Of a stretch of 21,576 nt of DNA, positions 7,569 to 14,471 are shown piece by piece. The DNA lies in NCBI GenBank assembly GCA_041859945.1, contig JBFLGC010000047.1, positions 1 through 21,576 on the forward strand, in the 5' to 3' direction. The notes below the pieces were generated by a model. It was given only the letters and a program-made list of their open reading frames with translations, was not told the origin of the DNA and did not search any database. A program made the translations under genes and the position numbers. Position 1 is the stretch's first letter. Each line of letters opens with the position of its first letter. The stretch is from Tetragenococcus sp041859945 (GTDB lineage Bacteria; Bacillota; Bacilli; Lactobacillales; Enterococcaceae).

Positions 7569-7580
7569 AAAAATAACAAA
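7569..7580. repeat. Direct repeat copy flanking the IS (right)
   Basis: AAAAATAACAAA, identical to 6097-6108; see the IS entry. Confidence 0.4.
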
Positions 7581-7650
7581 AGGTTCCTAAGGTTCTCCTC
7601 TACAAATCGGAAGATTAAAACCTTAAATATAATATACAAGGAAGATACGG

Positions 7651-8481
7651 ATGGTTGAAGTTATAGGCGTTCGTTATCACACAGCTGGTCATATTTATTA
7701 TTTTTCTCCAAATGGTACGAAATTTTCGTTAAATGATAAAGTGTTGGTCGAATCGAAACATTCGACTTATATTGCTAGGGTCGTTCTCCCTAATCGAGAA
7801 CTTCCCGCTTGTGATCTACCGAATGAGGTCAAACCGATCGTCCATCGCGCGACGGTAAGTGAACTCCAACAAGAGGCTCAAAATAAACAAGATGCTAAAG
7901 AAGCTATGGAGATTGGAAAAGAAAAAATCATTTTCCATAAGCTAAAAATGAAATTAGTGAGTGTCGAATATACCTTTGATCGCAGTAAGATGGTTTTTCA
8001 GTTTACTGCGGATGGACGGGTCGATTTTCGGGAACTCGTCAAAGATTTAGCAAGTGTTTTTAAAACGCGGATCGAGCTACGTCAAATAGGTGTCAGAGAT
8101 GAAGCCAAACGTTTAGGCGGGATCGGACCTTGCGGACGCCCCCTTTGCTGTTCGACTTTTTTAGGCGATTTTGCACCGGTATCGATCAAAATGGCCAAAG
8201 ATCAAGGTCTTTCTTTAAATCCTAGCAAGATCTCAGGTTTATGTGGTCGCTTGATGTGTTGTTTGAAATACGAAGATGATATGTATGCAGAAGCTAAAAG
8301 AGAGTTACCAGATTTTGGTGAAATCGTTGAAACTCCTGATGGTAAAGGGCGTGTCGTGGGCCTTAATTTATTGAGCCGCGTTTTAAGGATCCGTTTGAAT
8401 GGCAAAGAAACAGCTGTGGATTATGATTATGACGAACTAAAGGGCACTCTTAAAGCAGGTGATGCTCATGTCAATGGATAA
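7651..8481 (+). CDS. ricT: RicT (YaaT), PSP1-domain regulatory protein
   Basis: RicT is a subunit of the Y-complex (with RicA and RicF in Bacillus), which carries iron-sulfur clusters and tunes RNase Y-dependent mRNA maturation. The 276-residue protein has the PSP1 fold, with 'YYFSPNGTKFSLNDKVLVES' at the start and 'VEYTFDRSKMVFQFTADGRVDFRELVKDL' in the middle. The two cysteine clusters 'GGIGPCGRPLCCSTF' and 'SGLCGRLMCCLKYE' are the cluster ligands. It starts at ATG 7651 behind AAGGAAG (7638-7644). The stop overlaps the start of yabA, so the two are translationally coupled. The IS upstream may have cut its usual transcription from holB. Confidence 0.94.
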   Translation: MVEVIGVRYHTAGHIYYFSPNGTKFSLNDKVLVESKHSTYIARVVLPNRELPACDLPNEVKPIVHRATVSELQQEAQNKQDAKEAMEIGKEKIIFHKLKMKLVSVEYTFDRSKMVFQFTADGRVDFRELVKDLASVFKTRIELRQIGVRDEAKRLGGIGPCGRPLCCSTFLGDFAPVSIKMAKDQGLSLNPSKISGLCGRLMCCLKYEDDMYAEAKRELPDFGEIVETPDGKGRVVGLNLLSRVLRIRLNGKETAVDYDYDELKGTLKAGDAHVNG

Positions 8482-8821
8482 ACGTTCTCTATATGATGGA
8501 CTCAATGATTTTGAAGCGGAATTACAGCAATTATTGGATAATATGTCTGAAATGAAAGATTCTTTGCAAGAAGTCGTTGAAAAAAATACCAAATTAGAAT
8601 TGGAAAATCAACGGTTGCGTGAACGATTGAGGGAGCTAAATCAGGAAAGTCTCCCCCCTTCTGAAACCGTTCAAAAAGAATTGTCACGTTCACGGATGAA
8701 TCTTGAAAAAATCTATGAAGAAGGCTTTCATGTTTGCTATGACCTCTATGGTTCACGTCGCGAGAATGACGAACCATGTGCTTTTTGTTTGGAAGTTATT
8801 TATCGCGAAAGTGGTAAGTAG
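8468..8821 (+). CDS. yabA: Replication initiation control protein YabA
   Basis: YabA limits replication initiation by binding DnaA and the DnaN clamp. The 117-residue protein shows the expected N-terminal coiled coil ('DFEAELQQLLDNMSEMKDSLQEV', about residues 10-60, then Leu/Arg/Glu-rich). A basic linker leads to the C-terminal zinc-binding domain with 'GFHVCYDLYGSRRENDEPCAFCLE', whose His/Cys and CxxC residues are the zinc ligands. I chose ATG 8468, preceded by AGGTGAT. Upstream in-frame starts at 8459 and 8462 sit on that site, and ATG 8474 is also possible. It overlaps ricT by 14 bp. Confidence 0.94.
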   Translation: MSMDKRSLYDGLNDFEAELQQLLDNMSEMKDSLQEVVEKNTKLELENQRLRERLRELNQESLPPSETVQKELSRSRMNLEKIYEEGFHVCYDLYGSRRENDEPCAFCLEVIYRESGK

Positions 8822-8842
8822 AAATTGAGTGGTCACTAATTG

Positions 8843-8870
8843 GACTGGTCTTAAAAGATCAGTCTTTTTT
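8843..8870 (+). terminator. Intrinsic terminator after yabA
   Basis: GACTGGTC (8843-8850) pairs with GATCAGTC (8857-8864), with one G-U pair and loop TTAAAA, followed by six T. It is 16 bp before the rsmI ATG, so it is an internal attenuator in the cluster. Confidence 0.75.
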
Positions 8871-8886
8871 ATCGAGGAGGAAACAA

Positions 8887-9750
8887 ATGCAGCGTCAAGG
8901 TAGTTTTCAAAATGAAAAAGGGATCCTTTATCTGGTCCCGACACCGATCGGCAATTTAGAAGATATGACTTTTCGGGCCGTTAAAACGCTACAAAGCGTT
9001 GATTTGATTGCAAGTGAAGATACTCGTAACACGCAAAAGTTATTGAATCACTTTGAGATAGCTGTGCCTCAGAAAAGCTTACACGAACATAATTACAAAG
9101 AACGCATCCCGCAACTTATCGAAGCCTTACAGGCGGGGAAAAGTATCGCTCAGGTCAGCGATGCGGGCATGCCTTCGATCAGTGATCCGGGTCATGAACT
9201 GGTTTTAGCCTGTATCGATCTGGATATCCCGGTTGTCTCTATTCCTGGCGCCACCGCTGGCTTGACCGCTTTGATAGCTTCAGGATTGACGCCGCAGCCA
9301 AATTATTTTTACGGTTTTTTGCCTCGCAAGAAAAAAGATCAGCTGCTAGAACTTGAGAGATTGAATCAACAAGAAGCCACAATGATCTTTTATGAATCAC
9401 CTTATCGAGTGGCTGACACTTTTGAAAATATGGCAGCAGTTTTTGGTGTCGAACGTAAAGCTGTGATTTGTCGTGAGCTGACCAAAGTTTATGAGGAGTA
9501 TTTACGCGGTACTTTGGATGAATTGATCACGGCAATCAAGGAAAAACCTTTAAAAGGGGAATGCTGTTTATTGGTCGCCGGCAATCCTCAGCCAACAAGT
9601 GAGGACGAAAAACCCGTGGGAAGTATTTCAGAACAGGTGACGATTTTGATCGATACGGGTATGAAACCAAATGAAGCAATCAAACAAGTGGCCAAAGACA
9701 ATCATTTAAAAAAGCAACAAGTATATAATGAATTTCATAACTTGATTTAA
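8887..9750 (+). CDS. rsmI: 16S rRNA (cytidine-1402-2'-O)-methyltransferase
   Basis: RsmI uses S-adenosylmethionine to 2'-O-methylate C1402 in the decoding centre of 16S rRNA. The 287-residue protein belongs to the tetrapyrrole-methylase fold. It has 'GILYLVPTPIGNLEDMTFRAV' (about 13-33), 'IASEDTRNTQKLL', 'AQVSDAGMPSISDPGHELV' and 'SIPGATAGLTALIASGL', all strict family blocks. A C-terminal helical part ends 'VAKDNHLKKQQVYNEFHNL'. It starts at ATG 8887 with GAGGAGG just upstream. Its position after yabA is typical of Firmicutes. Confidence 0.96.
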   Translation: MQRQGSFQNEKGILYLVPTPIGNLEDMTFRAVKTLQSVDLIASEDTRNTQKLLNHFEIAVPQKSLHEHNYKERIPQLIEALQAGKSIAQVSDAGMPSISDPGHELVLACIDLDIPVVSIPGATAGLTALIASGLTPQPNYFYGFLPRKKKDQLLELERLNQQEATMIFYESPYRVADTFENMAAVFGVERKAVICRELTKVYEEYLRGTLDELITAIKEKPLKGECCLLVAGNPQPTSEDEKPVGSISEQVTILIDTGMKPNEAIKQVAKDNHLKKQQVYNEFHNLI

Positions 9751-9779
9751 ATAACAAAGGTATAAAAGGAGGCAAAAAG

Positions 9780-10907
9780 ATGCCTGATTTGGAATTTCCC
9801 TTAAAAAATGACACTTCTAGAAAAATCATCCATATCGACATGGACGCTTTTTTTGCCTCCGTAGAAGAGCGGGATGATCCCACGCTTTCCCGTCATCCCT
9901 TGGTGATAGCACGACATCCTAGTGAAACAGGTGGTAAAGGAGTGGTGACAACAGCGAACTATAAGGCTCGCCAATATGGTATCCACTCAGCGATGAGTGC
10001 CCAAAAAGCCTATGAGTTGTGCCCGCAAGCTATTTTTATCCCTGGTAACCACGAGAAATATCGCCAAGTTTCGCAACAAGTTCGCAGTATTTTCCAGCGT
10101 TATACCGATGTGATCGAGCCCATGTCGATCGATGAGGCGTATCTTGACGTGACAAAAAATAAACTCAATGAGAAATCAGCTTTAAAAGTTGCTCGTCACA
10201 TTCAAAAGGATATCTGGCAAGAGCTCCATCTGACGTGTTCAGCTGGTGTTAGTTACAATAAATTCTTAGCTAAGTTAGCCTCTGATTATCATAAACCCAA
10301 AGGCATCACCTTGATCACTCCAGAGGATGCGGTGATTTTTTTGAAAGCACTCCCCATTGAAAAATTTTATGGAGTAGGAAGGAAAACGGTGCCTAAAATG
10401 AATGACATGGGTATCTTTACTGGAGCCGATCTTTATGAAAAAAGTGAAATGGAATTGATTCAAAACTTTGGTAAGATGGGTTATTCTTTATATCGCAAGG
10501 TAAGGGGGATCCACAATTCGCCAGTAAATAGGGTGCGCGAACGTAAATCAGTCGGACGGGAATTGACCTATGGCAAACCGTTGGCAACCGATGAGGCTTG
10601 TCTAGCGCAACTTCGCCAAATGGCAGAAGAAGTGGCTACAGCACTGAAAAAGGAACAAAAGCATGGTAAGACAGTAGTCCTCAAAGTTCGTTATAGCGAC
10701 TTTACCACAGTCACGCGCCGAAAAACATTAACAGAATATTTGATAGATAAAGAACAGATTTTTTCTGAAGCTAGTTTGATTTGGGAAGAAGTGGGGGGTG
10801 TGGAAAAAGGGATCCGTCTTTTAGGCATCACGATCACAAATCTTGACCCTTTGACTTATGAGAATATTGTCCTGCCACTTTGGCAAGAGGGCGATCCTTA
10901 TGAATGA
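9780..10907 (+). CDS. dinB: DNA polymerase IV (Y family)
   Basis: DinB is a translesion polymerase that extends past damaged bases. The 375-residue protein has the catalytic 'IIHIDMDAFFASVEERDDP' (D20) and 'EPMSIDEAYLDVT' (D118, E119), the steric-gate region around FFASVE and the thumb motif 'VGRKTVPKMNDMGI'. The little-finger domain includes 'SVGRELTYGKPL'. It starts at ATG 9780 after AAAGGAGG (9766-9773), 29 bp behind rsmI. The C-terminus ends 'WQEGDPYE' without a recognisable canonical QLxLF clamp-binding tail; the stretch 'IVLPLW' near the end may serve. No SOS box was identified. Confidence 0.95.
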   Translation: MPDLEFPLKNDTSRKIIHIDMDAFFASVEERDDPTLSRHPLVIARHPSETGGKGVVTTANYKARQYGIHSAMSAQKAYELCPQAIFIPGNHEKYRQVSQQVRSIFQRYTDVIEPMSIDEAYLDVTKNKLNEKSALKVARHIQKDIWQELHLTCSAGVSYNKFLAKLASDYHKPKGITLITPEDAVIFLKALPIEKFYGVGRKTVPKMNDMGIFTGADLYEKSEMELIQNFGKMGYSLYRKVRGIHNSPVNRVRERKSVGRELTYGKPLATDEACLAQLRQMAEEVATALKKEQKHGKTVVLKVRYSDFTTVTRRKTLTEYLIDKEQIFSEASLIWEEVGGVEKGIRLLGITITNLDPLTYENIVLPLWQEGDPYE

Positions 10908-11029
10908 AACCAGTAGAAGATGTGTCCTAGAATGTACGTGAGTAGCAAAAAAATATGAGCTTTCTAAAAAAGCCCAAAGACTTTCAACGCCTCGCCACTA
11001 AATGATGGAACATATTTGTTGATCTTGCC

Positions 11030-11077
11030 AATAACATCTGTGAATCAGCATAGTTTCACAGGTGTTATTTTGTTTCA
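11030..11077 (+). terminator. Terminator for dinB
   Basis: AATAACATCTGTGAA (11030-11044) pairs with TTCACAGGTGTTATT (11055-11069) with one G-U pair and a 10-nt loop, followed by the T-rich TTGTTTC. It is 15 bp long and likely strong, and may work in both directions. Confidence 0.75.
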
Positions 11078-11159
11078 TTTAGAAAGCTGCCAGAACTTTT
11101 CATTTCTTATGTGTGCTTTTCTATTTTTATGTCCAATCAGCCAGTTATACGGGCACTAA

Positions 11160-11196
11160 AAAACTGCTCAGAAGCACTTACTTCTGGGCAGCTTTT
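11160..11196 (-). terminator. Terminator for nrdDG
   Basis: On the minus strand CTGCCCAGAAG (11191-11181) pairs with CTTCTGAGCAG (11174-11164), with one non-Watson-Crick position, and is followed by six T. It lies just beyond the nrdG stop. The plus strand also reads GCTTTT after the stem, so it may be bidirectional. Confidence 0.8.
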
Positions 11197-11206
11197 AACG
11201 TTATGT

Positions 11207-11809
11207 TCAAATCAAAGATTGTTTATGGATCTGTTCATATTGGGTGGTGGTATCGGTGCATTTATCCCAGATGATGGCTTTATGAGCTTGTAGCGACTTG
11301 GGAACATCTAAGATCCGCTGGTTACTACTACCACGAAATTGCAAGTTGAGATCTTTTTTACTTAAAACAAAACGACCATCGACTAAAATATCGATCAAAG
11401 AAAGTAATTCTAGTTTATCATCTGTTTCTTGTAAAAGTTCTTCAAAGGTATAGCCAGACCAACTCCAGATATCTTTGGTATCGCCAAAAGTTTCACGGAC
11501 GCGGTGCACGACTTGTAGACAAACAGCCGTATTCAAAAAAGGTTCGCCGCCAAGTAAGGTCAATCCTTGCACATAATCGTGACTAAGATCAGTAATGATC
11601 CGATCTTCCAATTCTTTTGTGTAGGGCGTTCCATAGCGAAAGTTTTGCACAGCACGATTAAAACAGCCTTCACAAGCAAACAAACAACCACTGACATAAA
11701 GACTATTTCGCACACCTTCACCATCGACAAAATTAAAGGCTTTATAATCAGCTATATAATTTTGACTATAGTCTTCGGTTTTCCATTCTTTAGGTTTAGG
11801 ATTTCGCAT
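11207..11809 (-). CDS. nrdG: Anaerobic ribonucleoside-triphosphate reductase activating protein
   Basis: NrdG is the radical-SAM activase that uses a 4Fe-4S cluster and S-adenosylmethionine to create the glycyl radical on NrdD. The 200-residue protein carries the cluster motif CxxxCxxC as C42, C46 and C49 ('SGCLFACEGCFNRA'). It also has the nearby 'FNFVDGEGVRNSLYVSGC', the Gly-rich 'LTLLGGEPFLN' (SAM binding) and 'DIWSWSGYTFEEL'. The length is slightly above the usual 155-180. The start is ATG 11809 behind AAAAGG. It follows nrdD in the same direction, with a stem-loop in the gap that may lower its expression relative to nrdD. Confidence 0.95.
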   Translation of the reverse strand: MRNPKPKEWKTEDYSQNYIADYKAFNFVDGEGVRNSLYVSGCLFACEGCFNRAVQNFRYGTPYTKELEDRIITDLSHDYVQGLTLLGGEPFLNTAVCLQVVHRVRETFGDTKDIWSWSGYTFEELLQETDDKLELLSLIDILVDGRFVLSKKDLNLQFRGSSNQRILDVPKSLQAHKAIIWDKCTDTTTQYEQIHKQSLI

Positions 11810-11839
11810 GTTTTCACAACCTTTTAAGAGAATAAAAAG

Positions 11840-11885
11840 GAGAAAGAAAACTGGACGTATTTACTTCTCACCGATTTTCTTTCTC
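11840..11885 (-). terminator. Stem-loop between nrdD and nrdG (partial terminator)
   Basis: GAGAAAGAAAA and TTTTCTTTCTC (11875-11885 and 11840-11850) form a perfect 11-bp stem with a 24-nt loop. On the minus strand it is followed by CTTTTTATT. Being inside the operon, it probably acts as a leaky terminator or mRNA-stabilising 3' structure, so that less activase than reductase is made. Confidence 0.5.
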
Positions 11886-11893
11886 TTTGAAAC

Positions 11894-14089
11894 TTACTTC
11901 ATATTTTTGACACGAGAAGAGATTTCTTTGTGACGACCGTGAACCATGGGACGTGCTTGAGGATTGCCTAAATAGCCACAAGTCCGCTTCACGACATCAC
12001 AAGTCTTCGGATCATGATTGCCACATTTTGGACATTCAAAACCACGTTCAGTTGGCGTAAAATCACCTTCAAAACCACATTCATAGCAATGATCGATCGG
12101 TGTATTTGTACCAAGATAGCCAACTTTGTCATAAGAATAATCCCAGACAGCTTCCAAAGCTTTGGGGTTTTGTTGCAAGACTGGGTATTCGCAATAGTGG
12201 ATGAACCCACCAGAACAATACTTGGGATAATTTTTTTCAAAATCCAATTTTTCAAAAGGACTGGGTGCTTTTCTGACATCATAATGGAAACTATTCGTAT
12301 AGTATTCTTTATCCGTGATATCTTTGACAATGCCGAATTTTTCGGTATCTAAGCGGCAAAAACGGTCGGTCAAGCTTTCACTAGGTGTCGAATAAACACT
12401 GAAATGGTAACCATATTCGTTGCCCCAAGCATCAGCGTGTTCTTTCAAACTTTTGACGATATCAACAGTGAAGGATTTCGCTTCGGAATTATGTTCCCAG
12501 GCACCACCATAAAAGGCGGTGGCTACTTCATAAAGACCGATATAACCTAAAGAAACAGTAGCCCGTTTGTTTTTGAACAATTCATCGACTGAATCGCTCG
12601 GTGTCAGCCGTTTGCCAAAAGCACCATACATATAAAGGATCGGCGCATTTTGTGGGATCGCTTCTTTACAACGATTGACCCGATAAACAAGCGCATCTTT
12701 GACGATTTGCAGCCGTTCTTCCAAAAGATTCCAGAACTTTTCTTTATCGCCAGCAGCTTCCATCGCTATGCGCGGTAAATTCAAAGTAACGACGCCCAGA
12801 TTCATCCGGCCGACATTGACTTCTTTTCCGTTTTCATCTTTCCATCCCTGTAAGAAGGAGCGGCAACCCATCGGTACTTTGAAACTGCCCGTGAGTTCGA
12901 CGATTTTATCATAATTTAGAATGTCAGGATACATCCGTTTGGTCGCACATTCAATGGCAAGTTGTTTGACATCGTAGTTGGGATCGGACTTTTCTAAGTT
13001 GACGCCCCGCTTGATACTAAAAATGAGTTTTGGGAAGATCGCAGTCCGATGCTCACTGCCTAGACCGTTGATCCGATTTTGTAAGATTGCTTTTTGGATC
13101 TCACGTTCAAACCAGTTCGTACCAAGACCAAAACCGACCGAAGTAAAGGGGGTTTGGCCGTTGGAAGTAAACAGGGTATTGATTTCATATTCTAGACTCT
13201 GCATGGCATCGAAAATATCTTTTTGCGTTTTTTCTTTAGCAAAAGCATCTTGCCGTTCTTTGCCATCGATCCATTTCTTAGCATCTTTCAAATGTTTGTG
13301 ATAATTCAGTTCAGCAAAAGGAGCTAAGACTTCATCTAAACGGTCCGCTGAACAACCGCCATATTGGCTCGAAGCGACATTGGCGATGATCTGGGAGATT
13401 TGAGCAGTCGCAGTTTGGATCGATTTTGGTGATTCGACATCGGCATTGCCGATCTTAAAGCCATTATTGAGCATCCCTTTGAAGTCGATCAAGCAACAAT
13501 TCGTCATCGGTTCATAAGGATGATAATCTAAATCATGATAGTGGATGTCACCTTTTTGATGGGCATTAGCTACGTGTGGCGGCAACATTTTTAGACCGAT
13601 CGACTTGCCCACGATACCGGCAGTCAAATCACGTTGTGTATTGAAGACATTACTATCTTTATTGGCATTTTCGTTGACGACTGATTGTTCTTTGTTGCGT
13701 AATTTATCGATCGTAAAGTTGATATCGGTAGCTTTACTACGATCAAAATCACGCTTTGTCCGGTAATTGATATAGGCTTGAGCCGTTTCATATTCATGGT
13801 TTTCTAACAAAGTGTGTTCCACGATATTTTGGATTTCATAAATTTTGATATTGTCTGCAAAACGAGTCCGGATTTCTTCATTGATCAATTGCACGATCGT
13901 ATCGATTCGATTATAATCAAGAGGAGACAATTCGCCTTGAACTTCCGTTTTTGCTTTGATCAAGGCATCATAAATCTTTTGGTCATCAAAATCGACCCAA
14001 CGACCATCACGTTTGATCACTCTCATATCTAACAAACTAGAAACGACTTTATTTTCTTGCTCAGTTTTTCTTTTTGTGTCTATCATCAT
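11894..14089 (-). CDS. nrdD: Anaerobic ribonucleoside-triphosphate reductase (class III)
   Basis: NrdD reduces ribonucleoside triphosphates to deoxy forms without oxygen, using a glycyl radical. The 731-residue protein opens with an ATP-cone domain ('MRVIKRDGRWVDFDDQKIYDALIKA', about 23-47). It continues with the glycyl-radical barrel ('GDIHYHDLDYHPYEPMTNCC', 'TATAQISQIIANVASSQYGG', 'FTSVGFGLGTNWFEREIQKA'). Near the end are a zinc site (CYECG and CPKCGN) and the glycyl radical motif RTCGYLG, with G705 as the radical glycine. It starts at ATG 14089 behind AAAGGAGTG; ATG 14086 is also in frame. Transcription is probably repressed by NrdR. Confidence 0.97.
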   Translation of the reverse strand: MMIDTKRKTEQENKVVSSLLDMRVIKRDGRWVDFDDQKIYDALIKAKTEVQGELSPLDYNRIDTIVQLINEEIRTRFADNIKIYEIQNIVEHTLLENHEYETAQAYINYRTKRDFDRSKATDINFTIDKLRNKEQSVVNENANKDSNVFNTQRDLTAGIVGKSIGLKMLPPHVANAHQKGDIHYHDLDYHPYEPMTNCCLIDFKGMLNNGFKIGNADVESPKSIQTATAQISQIIANVASSQYGGCSADRLDEVLAPFAELNYHKHLKDAKKWIDGKERQDAFAKEKTQKDIFDAMQSLEYEINTLFTSNGQTPFTSVGFGLGTNWFEREIQKAILQNRINGLGSEHRTAIFPKLIFSIKRGVNLEKSDPNYDVKQLAIECATKRMYPDILNYDKIVELTGSFKVPMGCRSFLQGWKDENGKEVNVGRMNLGVVTLNLPRIAMEAAGDKEKFWNLLEERLQIVKDALVYRVNRCKEAIPQNAPILYMYGAFGKRLTPSDSVDELFKNKRATVSLGYIGLYEVATAFYGGAWEHNSEAKSFTVDIVKSLKEHADAWGNEYGYHFSVYSTPSESLTDRFCRLDTEKFGIVKDITDKEYYTNSFHYDVRKAPSPFEKLDFEKNYPKYCSGGFIHYCEYPVLQQNPKALEAVWDYSYDKVGYLGTNTPIDHCYECGFEGDFTPTERGFECPKCGNHDPKTCDVVKRTCGYLGNPQARPMVHGRHKEISSRVKNMK

Positions 14090-14111
14090 TACCCACTCCT
14101 TTAATCAATTC

Positions 14112-14125
14112 CTATCATATGATAG
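14112..14125. promoter_or_regulatory. 14-bp perfect palindrome in the nrdD leader
   Basis: CTATCATATGATAG is fully self-complementary. It lies between the NrdR-box/promoter area and the nrdD ribosome binding site, where a bound protein or a short hairpin could act on expression. It does not match the FNR or Rex site patterns I know. Confidence 0.4.
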
Positions 14126-14152
14126 TTTTGATGAAATTACAAGTAAAACTTC

Positions 14153-14168
14153 GACTATATATAGTATT
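14153..14168 (-). promoter_or_regulatory. NrdR box 2 (proximal) of nrdDG
   Basis: GACTATATATAGTATT matches the NrdR box pattern (ACACwATATwTwGTGT-like) in its core CTATATATAG (14155-14164). It overlaps a probable -10 (TACTAT on the minus strand), the expected place for repression. Confidence 0.7.
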
Positions 14169-14192
14169 ATTTTTTAATTTTATGAGTAAACG

Positions 14193-14208
14193 ACACTATA
14201 TGTAGTAC
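14193..14208 (-). promoter_or_regulatory. NrdR box 1 (distal) of nrdDG
   Basis: ACACTATATGTAGTAC, core CTATATGTAG (14196-14205), is a close NrdR-box match. It lies 41 bp from the other box, near four helical turns, so both face the same side of the DNA. It is immediately upstream of a -35-like TTTACT (about 14185-14190, minus strand). NrdR binds such pairs when dATP is abundant. Confidence 0.7.
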
Positions 14209-14301
14209 ATACGTACTAAGAGAACAAATGAAGATAGTAACAATAGCAAGCTTTCAAGCGTGTTTTTTCATGAGCAAAGCGGTGTAAAAATAGTTATTCA
14301 T

Positions 14302-14330
14302 TTTTCAAAAAAATAATTTCGTGCTATGCT
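14302..14330 (+). promoter_or_regulatory. Promoter of lplA
   Basis: TTTTCA (14302-14307), 17 bp, then TATGCT (14325-14330) preceded by TGC, giving an extended -10. It implies a leader of about 135 nt before lplA. Confidence 0.5.
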
Positions 14331-14361
14331 AGAAAAGAGCAAGTGATCCAAAAGAAAAGGG

Positions 14362-14405
14362 AGCTATTAAAATTTCTGGCTATCAATTGGCTGAGTCCGA
14401 TAGCT
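14362..14405 (+). promoter_or_regulatory. Leader stem-loop with two alternative pairings before lplA
   Basis: GATAGCT at 14399-14405 can pair either with AGCTAT at 14362-14367 or with GCTATC at 14379-14384, so the two folds are mutually exclusive. No T-run follows, hence no clear terminator. It matches no riboswitch class I recognise. Confidence 0.3.
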
Positions 14406-14471
14406 TAAATAAAATGCCCCACTGAATCACTGTTTGAAAAATTTTGAGATTATCTTAAGGAGGAAATACCC

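Larger units (their letters stand above)
6097..7580 (-). mobile_element. IS110-family insertion sequence between holB and ricT
   Basis: An IS110-type transposase lies against the direction of the cluster, exactly between two genes that normally adjoin. The ends are not certain because this family usually lacks terminal inverted repeats. The only boundary clue I found is a perfect 12-bp direct repeat, AAAAATAACAAA, at 6097-6108 and 7569-7580. It would bracket an element of about 1.46 kb. The non-coding part upstream of the transposase (about 230 bp) is much longer than the downstream part (about 45 bp). This is the layout of the IS110 subgroup, which carries its bridge RNA in the left end. Confidence 0.6.
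10908..11206. other. Convergent intergenic region between dinB and nrdG
   Basis: About 300 bp with no convincing gene. It holds two strong hairpins, one for each direction (11030-11069 and 11164-11191). A tiny ORF overlaps the dinB stop (ATGAATGA at 10898) but ends after 13 codons. Confidence 0.6.

Noticed and set aside
7628..7633. Perfect TATAAT as a new promoter for ricT after the IS
   Set aside because: Transcription would begin near 7640, inside the ribosome binding site at 7638-7644, and no -35 box is found. It may be chance in AT-rich DNA.
10898..10939. Small ORF overlapping the dinB stop (ATGAATGA)
   Set aside because: Only 13 codons, no homology recognised and no ribosome site of its own.
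11567..11827. Plus-strand ORFs across nrdG and nrdD (for example 11567-11827, 12014-12352, 12978-13301)
   Set aside because: They are shadows of the strongly supported minus-strand genes and lack family motifs.
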